Source: Spirochaetales bacterium (lineage in GTDB: Bacteria; Spirochaetota; GWE2-31-10; MWDO01). Taken from it: a DNA stretch of 34,574 nucleotides. The stretch is taken from assembly GCA_017540815.1 (NCBI GenBank), contig JAFYAI010000050.1, forward strand, positions 1 through 34,574. Direction: 5' to 3'. Below, piece after piece: positions 32,459-34,574 of this stretch. Below the pieces are notes generated by a model. The model was not told the origin of the DNA and ran no database searches. It was given only the letters and a program-made list of their open reading frames with translations. The number at the start of each line of letters is the position of its first letter. Position 1 is the first letter of the stretch. The position numbers and the translations under genes were made by a program.

Positions 32459-33667
32459 TTATGTATTATCTATATATTTTGCAACTTTATCTTTAATGTC
32501 CATAAATACATCTACGATCTGCGGATCGAAATCTTTGCCGCGTCCCTGCTCGATAATGGCGAAACATTCTTCCAGAGGCATGGCATCACGATAGCAGCGT
32601 TTCTGAGAGATAGCATCGAATACATCGGCAACAGACATTATGCGTGCTGACAGCGGTATATCATCACCGATAAGTTTATCGGGGTATCCGCTGCCGTTCC
32701 ACTTTTCATGGTGAAATCGAGCGACATTGTATGCCATTCGTCGGTATTGCTCATCGCCGACATTGCCGAATGTCTCATGAATAATCTGTCCTCCGCGGAT
32801 AGTGTGTGTTTTCATAATCTCAAATTCTTCGGGAGTGAGTTTGCCTGTTTTCTGCAGGATACTGTCAGGCACGGCGATCTTACCGATGTCGTGCATAGGA
32901 GCGGCCATCGCCAGATTATGAATGAATGCTTTATCCAATATCTCCTCATACAGACCTCGGTTGAGCATCTCATCGGCAAGCAGTTCTACATAACGGCTCG
33001 TCCTCTTGACATGACCGCCTGTATTCTCATCGCGGTTTTCGACAAGTGTCGCAAATCCGAATATTATATCCCGATGCAGATCTGCTATCTTGCGTGCATC
33101 ATTTATCTGCTCGGATAGCAGTTTGGTTGTGCGCTTAGTAAGCAGCATAATCAGGAATGAGAAGCAAAGCAGTATCAATGCCCGCGGTAAGATACTGAAT
33201 GTGATAAGCTCAAACCATGTAGGGAAATTCTTATCAGGCCACCAATTGAAGTAGAATCCCAATATCTGACCTGCTATCGTGACCACCTGTGTCAAGATAG
33301 TCGAATATATCGTCAGTCGGCGGTCAAAGTATACTCCCGCAACCACTATCGGGAAAGCATATATTACTACAGTGTGATAAGTGAGCGTCATCGATACTAT
33401 TAGGATAAATATACCTGCACAGAAAACATACAGGTATTTGAGCAGTTTATACGATGCTCCCATCAGATGATGGATAAGAGTAGGGAAGAGCAGTGTGATA
33501 GCACCACCGATATAATACATCGACATTACTTTGTGAGGGATAATGAAGATACCTACAAGATTAAAAATATATGACAGCGTAAGCATCGCGAATGTGATGA
33601 TCATTACTCTTGCAGCTGTAACATTAGCATCAGTCTCGTTTCGTTGAGAGATTCGTTGTTCTGTCAT
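32459..33667 (-). CDS. Membrane-bound HD-GYP domain protein, probable cyclic-di-GMP phosphodiesterase
   Basis: A 402-residue protein. About six hydrophobic segments occupy residues 18-178. The HD-GYP domain follows: MHDIGKIAVPDSILQKTGKL (catalytic H259, D260), then HH-x-x-x-NGSGYP with GYP at 327-329, ARIMSVADVFDA, and RGKDFDPQIVDVF. All metal and GYP residues are present, so it is predicted to break down cyclic di-GMP, which in flagellated bacteria affects motility. There is no REC or PAS domain, so the signal may come from the membrane part. A promoter lies upstream and the methyltransferase gene downstream. Confidence 0.9.
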   Translation of the reverse strand: MTEQRISQRNETDANVTAARVMIITFAMLTLSYIFNLVGIFIIPHKVMSMYYIGGAITLLFPTLIHHLMGASYKLLKYLYVFCAGIFILIVSMTLTYHTVVIYAFPIVVAGVYFDRRLTIYSTILTQVVTIAGQILGFYFNWWPDKNFPTWFELITFSILPRALILLCFSFLIMLLTKRTTKLLSEQINDARKIADLHRDIIFGFATLVENRDENTGGHVKRTSRYVELLADEMLNRGLYEEILDKAFIHNLAMAAPMHDIGKIAVPDSILQKTGKLTPEEFEIMKTHTIRGGQIIHETFGNVGDEQYRRMAYNVARFHHEKWNGSGYPDKLIGDDIPLSARIMSVADVFDAISQKRCYRDAMPLEECFAIIEQGRGKDFDPQIVDVFMDIKDKVAKYIDNT

Positions 33668-33693
33668 GTAACAATCCTAAGATGTAATAATGC

Positions 33694-33723
33694 ATTATAT
33701 CATATTTTACGGGAAATGTGCAA
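33694..33723 (-). promoter_or_regulatory. Promoter of the HD-GYP gene
   Basis: Minus-strand TTGCAC (33723-33718), 18-base spacer, TATAAT (33699-33694), about 27 bases before the start. Confidence 0.6.
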
Positions 33724-33763
33724 ATAAAAAATTTAAAAAAAGCAGTTTTAATTTTTTTTTATT

Positions 33764-34198
33764 TTATTTCATCTGAGCCATAAGTTTGTGGAGCATCCCT
33801 ACCAGCACTATCGCATCATCACGGCTGATGATATTATTGCACATCATCTGCTGCGGGATGCTGCGGCACTTCTGCTCCATTGCACGACCGGCATCAGTCA
33901 GAGATATGTATACATTGCGTTCGTCCTGCTCTCCGCGGTGACGGGTGATCAGCCCCTGAGCCTCCATCTTCTTCAGCAGCGGAGTCAGCGTCCCCGAGTC
34001 CAGGAAGAGCCGTATGCCCAGCTCCTTAACCGACACATTGTCATGCTCCCACAGACTCATCAGTGTGATATACATAGTATAAGTCAGTCCAAGCGGCTCT
34101 AAGAATGGAGTATATCGGCGTATGATCTCCTTGGAGCATACATATAGCGGAAAACAAAGCTGATTATCTAATAATAAGGGATTAAATTCATTTTGCAT
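33764..34198 (-). CDS. ohrR: OhrR-type MarR family regulator
   Basis: A 144-residue winged-helix repressor. [10 protein letters not shown] places a cysteine at residue 15, the place of the peroxide-sensing Cys of Ohr[17 protein letters not shown] and [31 protein letters not shown] form the DNA-binding region, with [10 protein letters not shown] as the wing. Only one conserved Cys in the sensing region suggests the one-Cys type, which reacts with organic hydroperoxides. It is divergent from a glutathione peroxidase gene and an OhrR-like operator lies between. The start has no Shine-Dalgarno site and sits where transcription would begin, so the message may be leaderless. Confidence 0.85.
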   Translation of the reverse strand: MQNEFNPLLLDNQLCFPLYVCSKEIIRRYTPFLEPLGLTYTMYITLMSLWEHDNVSVKELGIRLFLDSGTLTPLLKKMEAQGLITRHRGEQDERNVYISLTDAGRAMEQKCRSIPQQMMCNNIISRDDAIVLVGMLHKLMAQMK

Positions 34199-34204
34199 AA
34201 TTTA

Positions 34205-34233
34205 ATTTTACACAATTTTGTTGACAAATACAA
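34205..34233 (-). promoter_or_regulatory. Promoter of the ohrR-like gene
   Basis: Minus-strand TTGTAT (34233-34228), 17-base spacer, TAAAAT (34210-34205). Only six bases separate the -10 box from the ATG, so transcription would begin at or near the start codon. It overlaps the divergent promoter. Confidence 0.45.
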
Positions 34234-34249
34234 GTTTTTTTGTTATAAT
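34221..34249 (+). promoter_or_regulatory. Promoter of the glutathione peroxidase gene
   Basis: TTGACA (34221-34226), 17-base spacer, TATAAT (34244-34249): a perfect consensus match. The start near 34256 is next to the operator at 34261-34273, so bound OhrR would block initiation. Confidence 0.8.
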
Positions 34250-34253
34250 TATG

Positions 34254-34273
34254 ATTGTAAACAATTTAATTGT
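34254..34273. promoter_or_regulatory. OhrR-like operator
   Basis: ACAATTTAATTGT (34261-34273) is a 13-base palindrome matching the core of the OhrR operator (ACAATT-x-AATTGT) known from Bacillus subtilis. It is joined on the left by ATTGTAAACAAT (34254-34265), so two overlapping inverted repeats exist. Placement just after the predicted start point fits repression of gpx. Confidence 0.65.
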
Positions 34274-34306
34274 GCTAAATATATTTTAATAAGCGAGGTA
34301 ATGAAT

Positions 34307-34574
34307 ATGACGATTTATGATTACAGTGTTAAGGCAAGAGACGGTTCGATGGTATCATTAGATCAGTATAAGGGCAAAGTATTGCTCATCGTCAATACTG
34401 CTACAGGGTGCGGATTCACACCGCAGTATGATGGTCTGCAGGATCTGTATGAGAAATATCAGGCTCAGGGACTGGAGATACTTGACTTCCCGTGCAATCA
34501 GTTCCTTGGTCAGGCACCGGGCAGTGATGAAGAGATCCACACATTCTGCACAGGGAGATTTGGCATTACCTTCC
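34307..34574 (+). CDS. Glutathione peroxidase-like thiol peroxidase (partial, cut by window edge)
   Basis: The first 89 residues of a peroxidase. The catalytic region is [12 protein letters not shown] with Cys at residue 35 where selenoproteins have Sec, followed by FPCNQF (61-66) and a second Cys at about 81, consistent with a thioredoxin-dependent type. The ATG at 34307 is preferred over 34301 because GAGG lies eight bases before it. The frame is open to the window end. Expression is likely controlled by the divergent OhrR-like repressor, linking it to organic peroxide defence. Confidence 0.9.
   Translation, partial: MTIYDYSVKARDGSMVSLDQYKGKVLLIVNTATGCGFTPQYDGLQDLYEKYQAQGLEILDFPCNQFLGQAPGSDEEIHTFCTGRFGITF

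Noticed and set aside
1..34574. tRNA or rRNA genes, integrase or transposase genes
   Set aside because: None seen by eye. The defence island has no visible integrase, flanking tRNA or direct repeats, so no integrative element is claimed.

Overview
The window is chromosomal DNA of moderate to low G+C from an anaerobic, flagellated or flagellum-derived bacterium. A FliG-type protein, a methyl-accepting chemotaxis protein, an HD-GYP protein, a BspA/TpLRR-type leucine-rich repeat protein, a 2-oxoacid:ferredoxin oxidoreductase and a lipoprotein fumarate-reductase-like flavoprotein together fit a gut or rumen spirochaete of the Treponema type. This is an inference from gene content only; some Firmicutes would also fit. 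Promoters are easy to read (TTGACA/TATAAT-like boxes 17 bp apart) and Shine-Dalgarno sites are strong, so many starts could be corrected. Highly expressed genes use CGA for arginine unusually often (8 of 10 Arg codons in fba).

Layout. 1-421: no protein gene; hairpins, a strong leftward promoter and a possible leader ORF for a gene beyond the left edge. 422-1431: AbrB-type DNA-binding protein and GIY-YIG protein (leftward). 1529-3021: argG behind a long structured leader with a possible 10-codon leader peptide ending in Arg. 3084-8681: leftward genes: PcfJ-like and FliG-like proteins, HdeD-like membrane protein, a LemA pair, DUF1810 and an ArsC/Spx-like protein. 8734-18604: a leftward defence island with tightly packed genes: restriction 'subunit M' protein, YhcG/DUF1016 nuclease, a 1329-aa helicase-methyltransferase, a PD-(D/E)xK-like protein, an SMC/ABC ATPase and a second YhcG. 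18647-23734: purSL, flavoprotein, DUF3795. 23915-29743 (rightward): fba, four-gene 2-oxoacid oxidoreductase operon, chemotaxis receptor. 29776-33667 (leftward): LRR protein, methyltransferase, HD-GYP protein. 33764-34574: ohrR-like regulator divergent from a glutathione peroxidase gene cut by the right edge, with a readable promoter and operator.

The most interesting part is the defence island. It combines a single-chain restriction-modification enzyme, two YhcG nucleases and a two-gene ATPase/nuclease unit that resembles ABC-three-component systems but lacks a separate middle component. A very A+T-rich block covers the two-gene unit and ends inside the genes on both sides: near residue 970 of the helicase-methyltransferase, just before its NPPY motif, and near residue 113 of the second YhcG. 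That suggests cassette exchange by recombination within conserved parts of the flanking genes. Two candidate leader peptides (upstream of argG and at the left edge) and the FliG-like protein without a middle domain are the other points worth checking.
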